DNA from: VXYL01 sp965208525
GTDB taxonomy: Bacteria; Pseudomonadota; Gammaproteobacteria; Pseudomonadales; Azotimanducaceae
Length of the DNA: 64,000 nt
NCBI GenBank assembly: GCA_965208525.1
Contig: OZ242340.1
Location: forward strand, 2,976,001-3,040,000
Direction of reading: 5' to 3'
Within the stretch, counting starts at the first letter, position 1; each line of letters opens with the position of its first letter. The translations under genes and the position numbers were made by a program. The notes beneath the pieces were generated by a model, which worked only from the letters and a program-made list of their open reading frames with translations, was not told where the DNA came from and searched no databases. Of this stretch, positions 32,609 to 41,288 are shown one piece after another.

Positions 32609-33499
32609 TCAGCGCCGGAAGCGCGGGGTCCAGCGTTCCTCGAGATCGGCGTCTTCGTCCTCGTCCTCTTCCTGGAACGTCTCGTCAAGGAGCGACTCGA
32701 CGGTCAACAGCGTGAGCGTCTTGCCGTAGCTCCTGAGGTGTAGGACCTCTTCGGTGGCGGGCAGCGAACGGTTGCCGCCGAGCCAGTCGAGGACATCGCA
32801 TGCCGCTTCGGTCAGGCGGGAGTTGTGGCGAGGGGTCGAGCCGTTGGCAAAGGCGTGGGTGGCGGTTGCACGTGGCACCCGCGAACCCTTGCGCGGCGGC
32901 GTGAGCTGCGGGAGCGTGCGCATCGTGTCGGACAGGAAACAGTAGTCGACGACGCCAGCGGTCGACATGATGACGGCGACGGCATCGTCGGCGAGTCCGG
33001 CGTAACGGATCGCGGTGGAGGTCAACGATGTCTGGCAGGTGGCCGCCATTGCTTCGACGGCAGCGAGCCCGGGTTCATGTTTGGCGAGGAGCTTCCGGCA
33101 CGGATCGGCAGGCATCAGCAGTCCGGCGCTGAAATGGTCGGCTTCGCGTTCGTAGATGTCGGGCGACTCGAAACCCGCGCGCGAGCGGTGGCTGTCGGTA
33201 CCTTGGGGCAGGACGTGGTCGATGTGGCCGTCGAGAAAGAAGTGGCCGAGTTCGTGGCCGATGCTGAACCGCTGGAAGCCCTTGTTGGGCAGGTGGGTCG
33301 CGTAGAGGATGCCGAAGGAGTCGCCGTGGCGCAGGAGCATGCCGGACACACCGGGCGCGGTGTCGGGTTTCGCTCGGACGACGATGCCGGCCCCGCGGGC
33401 TATGGCGACGGGGTCGACGGGGAGCGCGTCGATGCCGCGGTCGCGGAGGACGACCTGGGCGCGCTGGCTCGCCATGAGCAGGCGGAAGGTGCGGTTCAT
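32609..33499 (-). CDS. ImmA/IrrE-type metallopeptidase
   Basis: Protein of 296 aa with the zincin motif HELGH (His82, Glu83, His86) and a downstream EREADHFSAGLLMP helix carrying the third ligand, as in the COG2856 ImmA/IrrE family. The acidic C-terminus (DEDEDADLEE) is unusual. The start overlaps the stop of the Xre gene by four bases. By analogy with ImmA/ImmR of ICEBs1 it should cleave its partner repressor on a signal and so switch on the divergent genes. An alternative start at codon 9 is possible. Confidence 0.82.
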   Translation of the reverse strand: MNRTFRLLMASQRAQVVLRDRGIDALPVDPVAIARGAGIVVRAKPDTAPGVSGMLLRHGDSFGILYATHLPNKGFQRFSIGHELGHFFLDGHIDHVLPQGTDSHRSRAGFESPDIYEREADHFSAGLLMPADPCRKLLAKHEPGLAAVEAMAATCQTSLTSTAIRYAGLADDAVAVIMSTAGVVDYCFLSDTMRTLPQLTPPRKGSRVPRATATHAFANGSTPRHNSRLTEAACDVLDWLGGNRSLPATEEVLHLRSYGKTLTLLTVESLLDETFQEEDEDEDADLEERWTPRFRR

Positions 33500-33858
33500 G
33501 GTTCGGAATCGCCTTTGTCGGTGCGGCGCCTGGTGGCCAGCATCTCGAGGAACTCGGCTGCGAGGTCGCGGTCAGCTCCGGTGAGCTTACTGGCGTGCCG
33601 GTAGAGCGGATCGTCCGACTGCGAGATGGATGGGTCGTCGGACCGCCCGAGCAGGTAGTCCGTCGAGACGTCCAGCGCGCCCGCGAGCCGACGCAGCGTA
33701 TCGAAGGACGGCTTGCGGGAGCCGGCCTCGAAGTGGGCGATGGAAGTTGGTGGTAGCCCTGCACGCGAGGCGAGTTCGGCTTGAGTCAACTCCCGCATCA
33801 GGCGAGCCGCCTTGAGGCGTTCGGCGAACACCTCGGAAGGTTTGGCGTCAGGAGGCAT
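33496..33858 (-). CDS. Xre-family repressor, partner of the ImmA-like protease
   Basis: Protein of 120 aa with an N-terminal HTH_3 domain (LTQAELASRAGLPPTSIAHFE) ending in ALDVSTDYLLGRSDD, then a short helical tail LAAEFLEMLATRR. The stop overlaps the ImmA start (ATGA), so the two are translationally coupled. It is divergent from the 34022-35950 module with 163 bases between, and probably represses both directions. The ATG at 33858 is used; the longer upstream frame enters the intergenic region. Confidence 0.82.
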   Translation of the reverse strand: MPPDAKPSEVFAERLKAARLMRELTQAELASRAGLPPTSIAHFEAGSRKPSFDTLRRLAGALDVSTDYLLGRSDDPSISQSDDPLYRHASKLTGADRDLAAEFLEMLATRRRTDKGDSEP

Positions 33859-33879
33859 GTCGAAAAAGGAATGGGTCTG

Positions 33880-33908
33880 TTGACGAACTAGGCATGATTG
33901 TGCATATT
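33880..33908 (+). promoter_or_regulatory. Sigma70-like promoter of the 34.0-35.9 kb module
   Basis: TTGACG (33880-33885), 17-base spacer, CATATT (33903-33908), pointing towards the DUF1508 gene. The spacer and -10 carry a direct repeat of GCAT six bases apart, a possible repressor contact site. Confidence 0.5.
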
Positions 33909-34021
33909 GGGGCCGAGAGCATGGCGAACTCGACAAGAGTACCAGCTTTCGAGGCCGGCACAAGGAGGGTTCTCCCGGTGTCGAAGCGGGATTGGACAGA
34001 CCACGACAAGGAGAAATCACA

Positions 34022-34360
34022 GTGGCCAATGGGTATTTCAAGCTGTTGAAGTCGACAGCGAAACAACCGTTCCGGTTCAACCTCCACGCCGCGAACCACG
34101 AGGTGATCTTGAGGTCCGAGAGCTACGCCGCCAAGGCGGGAGCCCTGAACGGGATCGAGTCAGTGCGCGAGAACGCGGCGATTGACTCGCGCTACGTGCG
34201 CAAGCAGTCGACCGACGGGCAGCACTACTTCAACCTGACGGCGCGGAACGGGCAAGTGATCGGCACGTCGGAGCGCTACACGACGGAGCGAAGCCGGGAC
34301 AACGGTATCGAGGCGGTGAAGCGCAATGCGCCCACGGCGGATCTGAAGGACGAGACGTAG
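34022..34360 (+). CDS. DUF1508/YegP-family protein, two repeats
   Basis: Protein of 112 aa made of two DUF1508 units: FKLLKSTAKQPFRFNLHAAN ... ILRSESYAAKAGALNGIESV, and its second copy with YFNLTARNGQVIGTSERYT and DNGIEAVKRNAP. YegP-type proteins are small beta-rich proteins of unknown function, often in mobile DNA. The GTG at 34022 is chosen because AAGGAGA lies eight bases upstream. It is the first gene of a four-gene unit controlled from the divergent Xre/ImmA pair. Confidence 0.85.
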   Translation: MANGYFKLLKSTAKQPFRFNLHAANHEVILRSESYAAKAGALNGIESVRENAAIDSRYVRKQSTDGQHYFNLTARNGQVIGTSERYTTERSRDNGIEAVKRNAPTADLKDET

Positions 34361-34381
34361 GGCGTCAGGGGGGACCGGTCG

Positions 34382-34753
34382 GTGGCAGAGGCAAGCGCAG
34401 GAGGTTCGGAAGGCCGGGGGACCGCTGGCGGCGACTCGGCCGGGTCCCTTGGGCGGCGGTATCGATCGATGTTGGACCGCATACTGGGACGGGACGGAAT
34501 CTCGGTCAGCGAACGGACGGCGTTGCGCCGGAGTCGGGTTCGCGTCTACGTCACGTTGCTGGCCGGTTTCTACCTGTTCCTTGGGATCCCGGCGTTCGCG
34601 TTCACGCTGTTGTTCTATGAGGAGATCGGCGTCAAGGCGGCCGGCCTGGACGACGCCAAGGATCTCTTCCTGGCGACGATGCCGATAGCGAGCGGGATCA
34701 TCGCGCACTGGTTCGGGGCGCGGTCCGGAGAGAAGCTGCAGGAAGGGCAGTAG
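34382..34753 (+). CDS. Small membrane protein with two predicted transmembrane helices
   Basis: Protein of 123 aa: a polar Gly/Ser-rich N-terminus (about 55 residues), a helix VYVTLLAGFYLFLGIPAFAF running into LLF, then a second, weaker hydrophobic segment (LATMPIASGIIAHWFGA) and a short tail. The GTG at 34382 lies 21 bases after the DUF1508 stop. No family recognised. Its place between the DUF1508 and SinR/Cas2-like genes suggests a membrane component of the same module. Confidence 0.65.
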   Translation: MAEASAGGSEGRGTAGGDSAGSLGRRYRSMLDRILGRDGISVSERTALRRSRVRVYVTLLAGFYLFLGIPAFAFTLLFYEEIGVKAAGLDDAKDLFLATMPIASGIIAHWFGARSGEKLQEGQ

Positions 34754-34838
34754 ACGGAGACGAACTGGTAGTGGGTTTGAACGTGTCGGGACGCCGAGGG
34801 CGGTACGCGGCGAGGTAAGCGTCGCGAGGGAGGAAGGC

Positions 34839-35114
34839 ATGCGGAGATACATCATTACGTACGACCTGCACGCGCCGGGTCAGAGCTACGAAGCCCTGGC
34901 GGAGCGGATCAAGTCGTATCCGCGGTGGGCGAAGCTGATGCAGTCCACATGGTCTGTCGTCACGTCGCAGACGTCCGAGCAAGTCCGTGACCATCTGAAG
35001 CCGGCGCTCGACAGCAACGACAAGCTGCTGGTCGGGGTTCTGGGCACGTCGGCTTGGTACGGGCTGACTTCGAAGTTGACGGATTGGCTGAAAGCGAACG
35101 CTGGGAGCGCGTAG
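34839..35114 (+). CDS. SinR/Cas2-like small protein
   Basis: Protein of 91 aa beginning RRYIITYDLHAPGQSYEAL, with a ferredoxin-like strand and the Asp that starts the Cas2/VapD active site, then WAKLMQSTWSVVTSQTSEQV and LLVGVLGTSAWYG. It matches the 'SinR family' of stand-alone Cas2-like proteins, inferred to be metal-dependent nucleases or structural proteins. There is no CRISPR array or cas1 in the window. GGGAGGAAGG precedes the ATG. It is the third gene of the module. Confidence 0.78.
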   Translation: MRRYIITYDLHAPGQSYEALAERIKSYPRWAKLMQSTWSVVTSQTSEQVRDHLKPALDSNDKLLVGVLGTSAWYGLTSKLTDWLKANAGSA

Positions 35115-35137
35115 CGGTCGCGCGTTAAGGAGGATCG

Positions 35138-35950
35138 ATGGACGTAATCAGGCTATTGGTCGCGGTGGGTGTCACCGGGGCCGTGGTGCTTGCGGCGGAG
35201 GCGCACCCGGGTCCCGAGCAGCACCCCACGGTGCAGGAACTCGAAGAAACGGCAGCGGATCTGAGGAGGGCAATCGGCGACGTGGAACGGCGGCTGCGTG
35301 AGCGGATCGACGGTGCGGAGGCGGTGGCCGGGGAGCCGGATGGGCAAGCCATTGCGGAGGTGGTCAATCGAGCGGTGGACGAAGCGGCGGCAGACTTGGG
35401 GCGCTCGACGGGCGCACTGAATGACCGGGTCGACACGATTGTGGCGCTCGGGGCCGCGCTACTGGCGGGTCTCGGTGGCGTGTCCGCGTTTCTCGGATTG
35501 CGCCTGAGAGCGGTGAGAAGAGCCCTTTCGAGACTGGGGGAAGGCGCCCGCCGGGCCAAAGAAGCAGGTGGTGCGGAGCGGAGCGAGACCGGTCCACAGG
35601 GCGAGGAGAACGAGGAGGCTGGCGGCCTCAGGCCGCGAGACGACGAAAGACCCGTGACCACATCGGAGGATCCAGAAGTGACCAAGTCGTACCGCGATTT
35701 GAAGATAGAAGCCTCGCTTGGGAGATTGGGCGAGGACGTGAGCTTCGTAGCCAGGGAGCAAGATGGCGGCGGCTACATCATCCGCATCAGATCGACCAAC
35801 CACAAGAAGCTGCTTGTGAGCGAGAACAGGGAGCCATATACGCTGGAGGAAGCCGAAGGCTTCTTGGCGGACATCCACGATGCGGTTCTAGCGGGGAAGG
35901 TCCGGCGCGTCATCAAGCCGCCGGAGGACGCAGAAGACGATCAGGACTAG
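35138..35950 (+). CDS. Membrane-anchored coiled-coil protein
   Basis: Protein of 270 aa. An N-terminal hydrophobic segment (IRLLVAVGVTGAVVLAAEA) is a signal or anchor; then a charged helix likely to form a coiled coil (QELEETAADLRRAIGDVERR), a second hydrophobic segment (IVALGAALLAGLGGVSAFLG), an acidic disordered stretch and a C-terminal alpha/beta region (YRDLKIEASLGRLGEDVSF ... YIIRIRS). AAGGAGG precedes the ATG. It is the last gene of the module, 23 bases after the Cas2-like gene. No family recognised. Confidence 0.68.
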   Translation: MDVIRLLVAVGVTGAVVLAAEAHPGPEQHPTVQELEETAADLRRAIGDVERRLRERIDGAEAVAGEPDGQAIAEVVNRAVDEAAADLGRSTGALNDRVDTIVALGAALLAGLGGVSAFLGLRLRAVRRALSRLGEGARRAKEAGGAERSETGPQGEENEEAGGLRPRDDERPVTTSEDPEVTKSYRDLKIEASLGRLGEDVSFVAREQDGGGYIIRIRSTNHKKLLVSENREPYTLEEAEGFLADIHDAVLAGKVRRVIKPPEDAEDDQD

Positions 35951-36332
35951 CGCCCTGGCGGCGCGCGCGCAGACCCGCGACAGCCTGTTGGCGAGCGCGC
36001 GGGTGGGACTGGCGTAGGGCGCTCGCCGCCGCGTACGGTGGCCCCTGCCCGAGCAGATCTCGGACTACCGTTCGGCCTGCGAGCCGCCTGAGTAGCTCGG
36101 AAAGCGCGTCCCGGCGACACTCGACGAGCGACCTAATGGCGCTGGTTGGCAAAGGTGCGTGGAGAGCCCAGGCGGGCGCGTGGCGATCTTGGACAGTTGC
36201 TTTGGCGACGAGATCCGAGACTGGATTGGCAAACCGAGACGAGTTCGCCATCAGCATGAGCCGGGACGATGTCCGGCTGACCGGCGGCGCGCCCCGTGCG
36301 GTGATCGCACCGGTTTGCGGGAGGAGGAGAAG
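35951..36332 (+). other. Gene-free stretch before cassette copy 3
   Basis: About 380 bases with no supported gene. Open frames are short and lack start signals. The last 60 bases, before GGAGGAGGAG, resemble the upstream region of the 29424 gene only weakly. Confidence 0.4.
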
Positions 36333-36512
36333 ATGACGGGGCCGAGGATGCCGACCACGCTGCCGAGCCCGGTGGACCGCGCGGAGTTCCGCTTCGTCGC
36401 GGTGGACGCCACGGGGGCGGTGTGGCGATGGATCGACGAGGACATGGTGTGGGTGCGCGAGCCGGAACGGTCGCCCGTGGACGACGCCGATCGTCCGGTG
36501 ACGCTGCACTGA
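36333..36512 (+). CDS. Small conserved protein, cassette copy 3
   Basis: A 59-aa paralogue of the 29424-29606 protein. It shares RMPTTLPSPVDR, EFRFVAVDA, GAVWRWID and DMVW, and differs in the C-terminal 20 residues. The ATG follows GGAGGAGGAGA. It is followed by structured repeat copy C and then by a remnant of the 128-aa gene, so this cassette has kept its first gene and lost its second. Function unknown. Confidence 0.7.
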   Translation: MTGPRMPTTLPSPVDRAEFRFVAVDATGAVWRWIDEDMVWVREPERSPVDDADRPVTLH

Positions 36513-36552
36513 GCGACCGGCAGGCGGCCCGCGTTCGCCAGGCGCACCCGCG

Positions 36553-36640
36553 ATAGGGATCGAAGCCCGCCAGGGCCGAGACCCGGCCTGCCGGGGCTCG
36601 GTGCCGTGCACGAGAGCCCGGCCCGAAGGGATCGCCCCAA
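36553..36640 (+). repeat. Dispersed structured repeat, copy C
   Basis: GATAGGGATCGAAGCCCG ... GTGCCGTGCACGAGAGCCC. The inner hairpin is CCCGGC/GCCGGG here against CTCGGC/GCCGAG in copy A, a compensatory change that supports an RNA structure. Confidence 0.8.
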
Positions 36641-36670
36641 ATCCCCGGAAGCGTGCGTGGAAAGGCACAC

Positions 36671-36744
36671 CTCGAGCCGCAGGGCGACCACCTGGCCGAC
36701 CTGCTCGGCGAGATCTCGACGGCCGAGCACGCGGCCCGCCGAGG
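36671..36744 (+). pseudogene. Remnant of a 128-aa-family gene
   Basis: Reads LEPQGDHLADLLGEISTAEH in one frame, clearly related to LEPQSTHLAHMLGEISSAED of the 29763 gene. The 5' and 3' parts are missing. Confidence 0.65.
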
Positions 36745-36869
36745 AAAACCTGAAAGGTGGAGAGAAGGCGACGAGCGCGGAGTGCAGACGCCGCTGGCGT
36801 AGGACGGCAGGTCGGCGGGGCGTGTGTGCCGAAGGCTAGCGGCAAGTACCAGCGGGAATCGCGCCGGAT

Positions 36870-37760
36870 CTACGGTTGTTGGGCAATGGGTAGGCTGATG
36901 AGGGCGCGGACCGGGCGATGGTCGGAGCCGCCTTTTGACTCCATGTCGCAGTACGCGTCGTCGTCCTGGAAAAGGATCTGCGCAGTGGCGGACCAGGCGG
37001 TAGCGGCGCCGGCCAGGAAGACGAAGTCCAGGATGCTGGTGTAGCGGGGGTTGCAGCCTGTGCCGGTGGGCGGGCAGGTGCCGTGGTCGAGGCACGCCGG
37101 CCTGATCCAGCGGAAGTGGTCGCCCTCGAGAAAGAGCTGGTAGGCACGGTTGCCTGTCTCTGTGTCGGGCTCGACGTCGAAGTTGAAGTCGCCGAGGAGC
37201 AGGACCGCGGGTGGTGCTTCAACGTCGGTAAGGTCTGCCGTCCACTGGTTGAGCCATCTCGCCTGGGCCTGCCGGGTCTGGGCGTTGCCGCGTTGTAGGT
37301 GGGTGGCGACGACAAGTACTTCGTGGCCGGCGGCTGTGATGCGGAACCGTGCGAGCAGCGGATGGCGCGAGCCGCCGGCAGCGGACAGCTCGACCGGCTC
37401 CGCGATGGGTGCGAGCACGCTCGGGTCGTAGACGATCGCGAGGCGGTCGGAGCCGCCGGTGGATCCTTGGATGATCGCGTATTCCTGGCCGACGGCTGCT
37501 CGGTACGTCTCGAAATCGCGGGCGTTGACTTCGGAGAGGGCCCAGAGATGGGAGGTGGGGATGCGCGCGATGTCTTCGGCAACCTGTTCGGCGGTCGTGT
37601 CTGCATCGGACTCGACGTTGTACGAAACGACGGCAAGTTCGAACGCGGAAACTGAGGCGGTGACGGCTGTACACAGGCAGGCGGCGAAAGAACGCATGGC
37701 GCGCGCACGGGAGGCGAGGCCAGCTATGGCGGTAAACAGGAATGCGGTGGCGGGAAGCAT
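36870..37760 (-). CDS. Secreted endonuclease/exonuclease/phosphatase-family protein
   Basis: Protein of 296 aa of the EEP (DNase I-like) fold: SYNVES with the metal-binding Glu, ATHLQRG, LLGDFNFD and the C-terminal SDHRPV His. The N-terminus is hydrophobic from either possible start (37760 or 37697), consistent with a signal peptide, and cysteines near CLDHGTCPPTGTGC suggest an exported, disulphide-bearing protein. It could be a nuclease or a phosphodiesterase; the family does not tell. It lies 117 bases downstream of the E2-E1-JAB-patatin gene on the same strand, so it may or may not belong to that operon. Confidence 0.78.
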   Translation of the reverse strand: MLPATAFLFTAIAGLASRARAMRSFAACLCTAVTASVSAFELAVVSYNVESDADTTAEQVAEDIARIPTSHLWALSEVNARDFETYRAAVGQEYAIIQGSTGGSDRLAIVYDPSVLAPIAEPVELSAAGGSRHPLLARFRITAAGHEVLVVATHLQRGNAQTRQAQARWLNQWTADLTDVEAPPAVLLLGDFNFDVEPDTETGNRAYQLFLEGDHFRWIRPACLDHGTCPPTGTGCNPRYTSILDFVFLAGAATAWSATAQILFQDDDAYCDMESKGGSDHRPVRALISLPIAQQP

Positions 37761-37877
37761 GGATCGTACCTACTAGAGTGTTGTGGACAGTGTGGCCCGG
37801 CAAACCGGGTGAGCCAAGGCGGATCGGACTTGCGGGGTTGCGCCAGGGTTGGCGGGACGCTGCTTGGCGTGGCGGGC

Positions 37878-40800
37878 CTAGAGGTCTGGGAGGTAGTAGC
37901 TGAGGAGGAATCGCGTGAGCATTTCGCCGCGGAGCGCTAGGCGGTCGATGTCCGGGTCGGGCATTGGCGCGAAGTTTGTCGGATAGTTGCGAACCGCATC
38001 GCGCGGCGGGAGGCCGGCAGGGAACCAGGGGAGGGCGCGGTCCTGCTGTCCGAGGTAGGCGAGTAAGAAGCCGGAGACGGCGCCGGACTCCCCGAGCCAG
38101 TGAAGTCGTTTGCGGGCGGCGTCCTGCAGCTTGCGGAACACGGTAAGAAAGGACCGGTACAGGCGGGCGGACATTCTTGCGGGGTAGTGTCCGTCGTCGA
38201 AGAGGCCGGTTCCGGCGTCGCAGCATACGATGTACTCGGTTTTGAACACGTTGGAGCTGAACGAGGAACTCCTGTCGGGTTCCATAGGACCGGTCCCGAG
38301 GTTCTCGTAGACGCCGCCGTCGGTGAGCAGTACGCGCTCTCGACGCGCGGTCCCGTCATCGTCGGTGAACCGGTAGCGGCGATCGAGGGCCGGGAGGAGG
38401 AGGGGATACGCGGCGGACGCTGCTACGGCGTCGGCGACGTACGCGTCGTCCTGCGGGACGTTGCCAAAGCGCCAGCAGCCGCTCTGGCGGCTACCGAAAC
38501 GGAACGCCGACCCGGTGCGGAGCTCAGTCGCGTTGATGACAGTCGCGAGGCGATCGCGTGCGACGTCGCGGACTAGGGCGTCCCCGAACAGATCGCGTGC
38601 GAGTACGTTCCGGAACGCCTCGGTTCGAGAGAACGGGCGCTCTGGCGGCTCGTGGTCTGGGGGTGGGCCGAGACGGAGAGCGGTGCGCAGGATCCAAGTG
38701 ACCAGTCGCGCCAGGGCGATGGAGCCTGCGGCGAGGTGGCCCGGAAGGGCTTTGAGGACATTGGCGAGTAGGAAGGTCTCGCGGCGAATGTCGCGGTGCA
38801 AGCCGCGGCGAAGCAGGTCCACCACGCGGCGGTCGAAAGTGGGAAAGGGATCGCGGGCGTAGGCGTACATTGCGGCGATGACGGATCCGCCTGACACGCT
38901 GGAGATGACTTCTATGCGGTCGAGGAGCCGGAGATCGTGCAGGGCGCGGAGGCAGCCCAGATGAAAAGCGATGGCGCGCGAGCCGCCGCCGGAGAGGGCT
39001 AGTCCGACGTTCCGGTTCGGCTTGGGCCGACTGCGGATAGGGGTCGTTGCGGCGGCGGTCGCGGCGAACTGGAGCCAGGTCTGGTCGAGGGATTGTGTGC
39101 GGAAGGCGTAGGCGCCGATCTGACCTGTGTCGGGTTGCCCCGACAGGATGAGGAGCAGGCACGTCCGCCGCGTGGCGGTGGGGTCCGCGAGCAGTTGGGC
39201 GGCGGCAGTGAAGTCTACGTCGCTGAGTTCGGGCGCCGACGACGGATGGGTGTGCCAGCTGCCGACGCAGTCCACGGAGCCGCGGAAGCGGCAGTGCCTC
39301 CCGCGGGCAGCCTCGGCGGTTCCCTCGACACCGCATGTGAAGCGGTCCGCGGTTGCGACGCTGTCCGGAGGCGGGCCGTCAATCTCGGTAACCCACAGGG
39401 TGGCTGCGGCTTCGTTGAGTTCGCCGAAGACGAGGCCGCCCGTTTCGATGTCCGGCCCCGCAATGCGGGAGGAGCGTCGTGCCCACGCCTGCATTTCTCG
39501 CAGGGCGTGTGCGCAAACCCTAATGGAGTAGCCGCGGCCGCGGTCCACAAGGACGTGGTCGGCGGGCCAGGAAAAGCTGCGGAGGGGGCCGGTGCCTTGG
39601 CAAAGCCAGGCCATACCCGGGTGGGTGTCGGCGGGGTTGGTCAGGGCTTGGGCTGTGGCGTTGAGCATGCGGGCGGAGAGGGCGGCGATGTCGGCGTCGG
39701 AGCCGACAAAGGTTGGCTCGGAGCAGCCGGGTTCGGGCTGGAAAGTCGGGAGATCGTGTGCCTGCGGCCAGAACGCGTCTAGGAACGGGGCAACATCGTC
39801 GCTGCGGCAGGCTTCGAGCTTGAGCCGGCGGACGAGATCGAGTGTGGCTCCGCTATGGCTGGCGGTGGAGAGGGTGGCCAGCGCGGCGGCGGCGTTGGCG
39901 TCGATGGCGATCGAGGCGATCGGAGGTCGCGAACCAAACGAGACGAGCGCCGCCTCGAGTGCCGTGCGCAGGGCGTCGGAGGCCGTGCAATCGATGACCA
40001 GATCGACATCGGGAATGGGGTCTGGCCCCTGGGTGCACTGGATCAGGTCGCTGGACGACGCGGTGGCGACCAGGTCGGGCGCGATGCGCTTGAGCCGATC
40101 CGCGAGGGCGTCCACCTTGAGTCGGCCGACATCGGCGTCTTCGAACCCCTGGCGGACGAGAATGCCCGGTGTGACGCGCTTGTTGTCGGCAAGGTGGACT
40201 TGGGCAGCGCCGGCCCGGACGACCGATTCGGCGACGCGCGATCCGATGGCCCCGCATCCCCAGATGGCGATGCGTTTACCGAGGAACCACGCCATCGGCG
40301 AGGTTTGGTCGCGACGGCGGGTGATTTCTGGCCGCATCTCCTGGACCTGGCACCAGCCCACCTTGGCGGTCACCGACCAGGCGGCGACGGCGTTGATCGC
40401 ATTGTCGCGTTCGGCGCTGCTACCGGCGCCGGCGGAAACGTCGAGCTGGCGCAGGTGGTCGGCGTCGCCGGCAGAAACCTGCCACACGGCTAGGTGCTGG
40501 AGGTGCGGGCCTCCGGGGACGGGGCGACGCATGGGGGTGCCGAGGACGATGAGGAGCGGCGATCCGCGAGGGCTGTGATTGGCGTACTCGGCGAGGGCGA
40601 AGATGAACGGAGCGTATTCGACGCCGTGGTTGCCGAACTCGTCGAGCAGCGCGCGGACCGTCTCGGGGTATTCGAATGGTAGAGGTTCGTGAAGAAGGAG
40701 GGCGAGGGCTGATTCGTCTGGAAAGGCGCCGCCGACGGGATGCCAGCCGACGATGTCTGTGCGGTGGTGTCGTTGGCGGAGTTCGGCGAAGCCCACCCAC

Positions 40801-41288
40801 GGGGAGCCGGCAACGGCGGGTGCGTCCGCACGGGGGACGACGAGCCGATCGACGGTGGCGTAGGCGACCGGGGGGTGGAGCGGAGCGTCGTCGGGATCGA
40901 GGTTGTCGAGCGCCGCGTCGCGAATCCAGGCGTCGAGGCGCGCGACGAGTCCGTACATGCCGTCCTCCGGACGCCATTCCGCGGAGCTGCCGTACAGGCA
41001 GAGGTAGCGGCGCCACTGGACGTGGCCAAAGCCCGCGAACCGCGCATGGGGCGTCCAGACGGAGGGGTGGCGGTAGGGAAAGGTGGCGGGTAGCGCGACC
41101 AGGAACGTCTCGCGGGCGCGAACGCGGAGTCCGGCCTCGGCGCGTTGGATTCCGTCGAAGCCGATGCTGATGTGAAAGTGGCCGTTGCCGCCGTTGGGCG
41201 GCACGGCGCGGTGCAGCTGGACGGTTCCGTCGGAGGCGTCGGCGATGTCGGCCAGCTGCTGCGCTGCGCGGTCGTACGCGTCGGACAA
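37878..41288 (-). CDS. E2-E1-JAB-patatin fusion protein
   Basis: Protein of 1136 aa combining four activities. Residues about 1-140 form an E2-like domain with the FPYRHPSVW strand-loop and catalytic-type Cys97 in RRYLCLYG, followed by a conserved Trp. A beta-rich unassigned region follows. About 335-560 is an E1/ThiF domain with GCGAIG (from Gly344) and DLVIDCTASD. About 600-720 is a JAB domain with all JAMM ligands: Glu615 in ETGG and His679-Thr-His681-Pro with a downstream ELSDVDF. About 755-1136 is a patatin/cPLA2-like phospholipase with GGGSR (about 765), Ser799 in SVSGGS and Asp990 in TDGG. The likely start is TTG, directly after the stop of the MBL gene. The E1 catalytic Cys cannot be assigned by eye. 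Inferred: a ubiquitin-like conjugation machine that controls a membrane-damaging lipase. Confidence 0.88.
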   Translation of the reverse strand: MSDAYDRAAQQLADIADASDGTVQLHRAVPPNGGNGHFHISIGFDGIQRAEAGLRVRARETFLVALPATFPYRHPSVWTPHARFAGFGHVQWRRYLCLYGSSAEWRPEDGMYGLVARLDAWIRDAALDNLDPDDAPLHPPVAYATVDRLVVPRADAPAVAGSPWVGFAELRQRHHRTDIVGWHPVGGAFPDESALALLLHEPLPFEYPETVRALLDEFGNHGVEYAPFIFALAEYANHSPRGSPLLIVLGTPMRRPVPGGPHLQHLAVWQVSAGDADHLRQLDVSAGAGSSAERDNAINAVAAWSVTAKVGWCQVQEMRPEITRRRDQTSPMAWFLGKRIAIWGCGAIGSRVAESVVRAGAAQVHLADNKRVTPGILVRQGFEDADVGRLKVDALADRLKRIAPDLVATASSSDLIQCTQGPDPIPDVDLVIDCTASDALRTALEAALVSFGSRPPIASIAIDANAAAALATLSTASHSGATLDLVRRLKLEACRSDDVAPFLDAFWPQAHDLPTFQPEPGCSEPTFVGSDADIAALSARMLNATAQALTNPADTHPGMAWLCQGTGPLRSFSWPADHVLVDRGRGYSIRVCAHALREMQAWARRSSRIAGPDIETGGLVFGELNEAAATLWVTEIDGPPPDSVATADRFTCGVEGTAEAARGRHCRFRGSVDCVGSWHTHPSSAPELSDVDFTAAAQLLADPTATRRTCLLLILSGQPDTGQIGAYAFRTQSLDQTWLQFAATAAATTPIRSRPKPNRNVGLALSGGGSRAIAFHLGCLRALHDLRLLDRIEVISSVSGGSVIAAMYAYARDPFPTFDRRVVDLLRRGLHRDIRRETFLLANVLKALPGHLAAGSIALARLVTWILRTALRLGPPPDHEPPERPFSRTEAFRNVLARDLFGDALVRDVARDRLATVINATELRTGSAFRFGSRQSGCWRFGNVPQDDAYVADAVAASAAYPLLLPALDRRYRFTDDDGTARRERVLLTDGGVYENLGTGPMEPDRSSSFSSNVFKTEYIVCCDAGTGLFDDGHYPARMSARLYRSFLTVFRKLQDAARKRLHWLGESGAVSGFLLAYLGQQDRALPWFPAGLPPRDAVRNYPTNFAPMPDPDIDRLALRGEMLTRFLLSYYLPDL

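Noticed and set aside
34839..35114. A CRISPR-Cas adaptation remnant around the Cas2-like gene
   Set aside because: There is no cas1, no repeat-spacer array and no other cas gene nearby; the protein fits stand-alone SinR-type proteins.
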